Position numbers and translations under genes: made by a program. A stretch of DNA of 49,017 nt from a bacterium (GTDB lineage Bacteria > Pseudomonadota > Gammaproteobacteria > Methylococcales > Methylomonadaceae): positions 1 to 49,017 of the forward strand of contig JAUVAA010000003.1 in assembly GCA_030591965.1 (NCBI GenBank), read 5' to 3'. The notes beneath the pieces are model-generated. The model was not told where the DNA came from, searched no databases, and saw only the letters and a list, made by a program, of their open reading frames with translations. Positions 48,575 through 49,017 of the stretch are shown one piece after another (position 1 is the first letter of the stretch; each line of letters begins with the position of its first letter).

Positions 48575-49017
48575 ATGTCTAAGCTCCCTACGTCCCCCGC
48601 TTTTGTTATTGATCAGCAAGTGCTGCAAGAATCGATTGAACTATTGAATGATTTACGAGTACAGTCTGGTTGTCGAGTTTTGTATTCTATTAAAGCTTTG
48701 CCGTTAATCTCGCTTTTAGAGTGGCTTAAGCCGCATGTCGATGGCTTTTCTGTTAGTTCTTTATTTGAAGCTCAATTAGCCTATGAAGTATTGGATAAGA
48801 GGCAAAGCATACATCTCACTACGCCGGGTATTAGGCCTGATGAAATTATCCAGCTTAGTCAGATTTGCAGTCATATTAGTTTTAATTCATTAAGTCAGCA
48901 GCAGATATTTTCTAGTGCAGAACATGAGCCGGTTTCTCAAGGTTTACGGGTTAATCCGAAGCTTTCTTTTGCGCCTGATAAGCGATTTGATCCTTGTCGT
49001 TTGCATTCAAAATTAGG
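48575..49017 (+). CDS. nspC: Carboxynorspermidine decarboxylase, N-terminal part (cut by window edge)
   Basis: PLP enzyme of the alanine-racemase-fold decarboxylase family that makes norspermidine or spermidine from the carboxylated form. The first 147 residues are visible and the frame is open to the edge. The opening LPTSPAFVIDQQVLQESIEL, the PLP lysine at residue 40 (RVLYSIKALP), GFSVSSLFEAQLAYE (about 57-71), HISFNSLSQQQIF and GLRVNPKLSF are all typical of NspC, which has SSLFEA where diaminopimelate or ornithine decarboxylases differ. The ATG at 48575 is the only good start; no strong ribosome binding site is seen. Its usual partner, carboxynorspermidine synthase, would be outside the window. 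Confidence 0.8.
   Translation, partial: MSKLPTSPAFVIDQQVLQESIELLNDLRVQSGCRVLYSIKALPLISLLEWLKPHVDGFSVSSLFEAQLAYEVLDKRQSIHLTTPGIRPDEIIQLSQICSHISFNSLSQQQIFSSAEHEPVSQGLRVNPKLSFAPDKRFDPCRLHSKL

Overview
The window reads as chromosome of a gammaproteobacterial methanotroph (Methylococcales-like). The strongest evidence is a pair of methylene-tetrahydromethanopterin dehydrogenase (mtdB-type) genes in tandem beside a monomeric NADP-isocitrate dehydrogenase. This is supported by the gammaproteobacterial housekeeping order trpF-trpB-trpA-accD-folC-dedD-cvpA-purF and by many short palindromic repeats of the kind abundant in that order. No tRNA, rRNA or CRISPR array was seen.

Layout. 1-11.2 kb is almost all minus strand: bepA (outer-membrane quality-control protease), a lone plus-strand tusD, then the biosynthetic chain purF, cvpA, dedD, folC, accD, trpA, trpB, trpF with overlapping or tightly spaced genes, then a DUF2231 membrane protein and pncC. 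11.3-18.2 kb holds metZ, an unrecognised membrane-anchored protein, pgm, and a cell-envelope group: a Lpp-like lipoprotein ending in lysine with an L,D-transpeptidase on each side, followed by rdgC. 18.5-24.0 kb (plus) carries an inosine/uracil-DNA glycosylase, a purN-like formyltransferase, a small basic unknown protein, aldehyde dehydrogenase and acetyl-CoA synthetase; the last two together would turn acetaldehyde into acetyl-CoA. 24.2-29.6 kb encodes a large MASE1-CHASE-PAS-PAS-GGDEF-EAL protein and recJ. 29.7-36.2 kb holds an RRM protein, a cold-shock protein, an unknown membrane protein, selO, rlmG, a YdjM-like protein and yigZ. 36.2-42.2 kb is the most accessory-looking part: a porin bracketed by direct repeats, a covalent-FMN-type periplasmic protein coupled to a four-helix membrane protein, and an isolated motA-motB pair, with repeats in between. 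42.2-46.6 kb is icd-mtdB-mtdB2, joining C1 oxidation to the TCA cycle. An IS4-family transposase lies directly upstream of icd. The right edge cuts a carboxynorspermidine decarboxylase gene.

The main result of the hunt is the mobile-repeat landscape. Two non-autonomous elements have visible termini and target duplications: one nested inside another repeat whose empty counterpart lies 5.6 kb away, and one of 141 bp with 23-bp inverted ends and a 9-bp duplication. A third, an imperfect palindrome of about 133 bp, appears to have supplied the start codon of an L,D-transpeptidase gene. Candidate systems are the FMN protein/four-helix membrane protein pair (possible extracytoplasmic electron transfer), the diverged mtdB pair (possible NADP/NAD split) and the Lpp/L,D-transpeptidase group.
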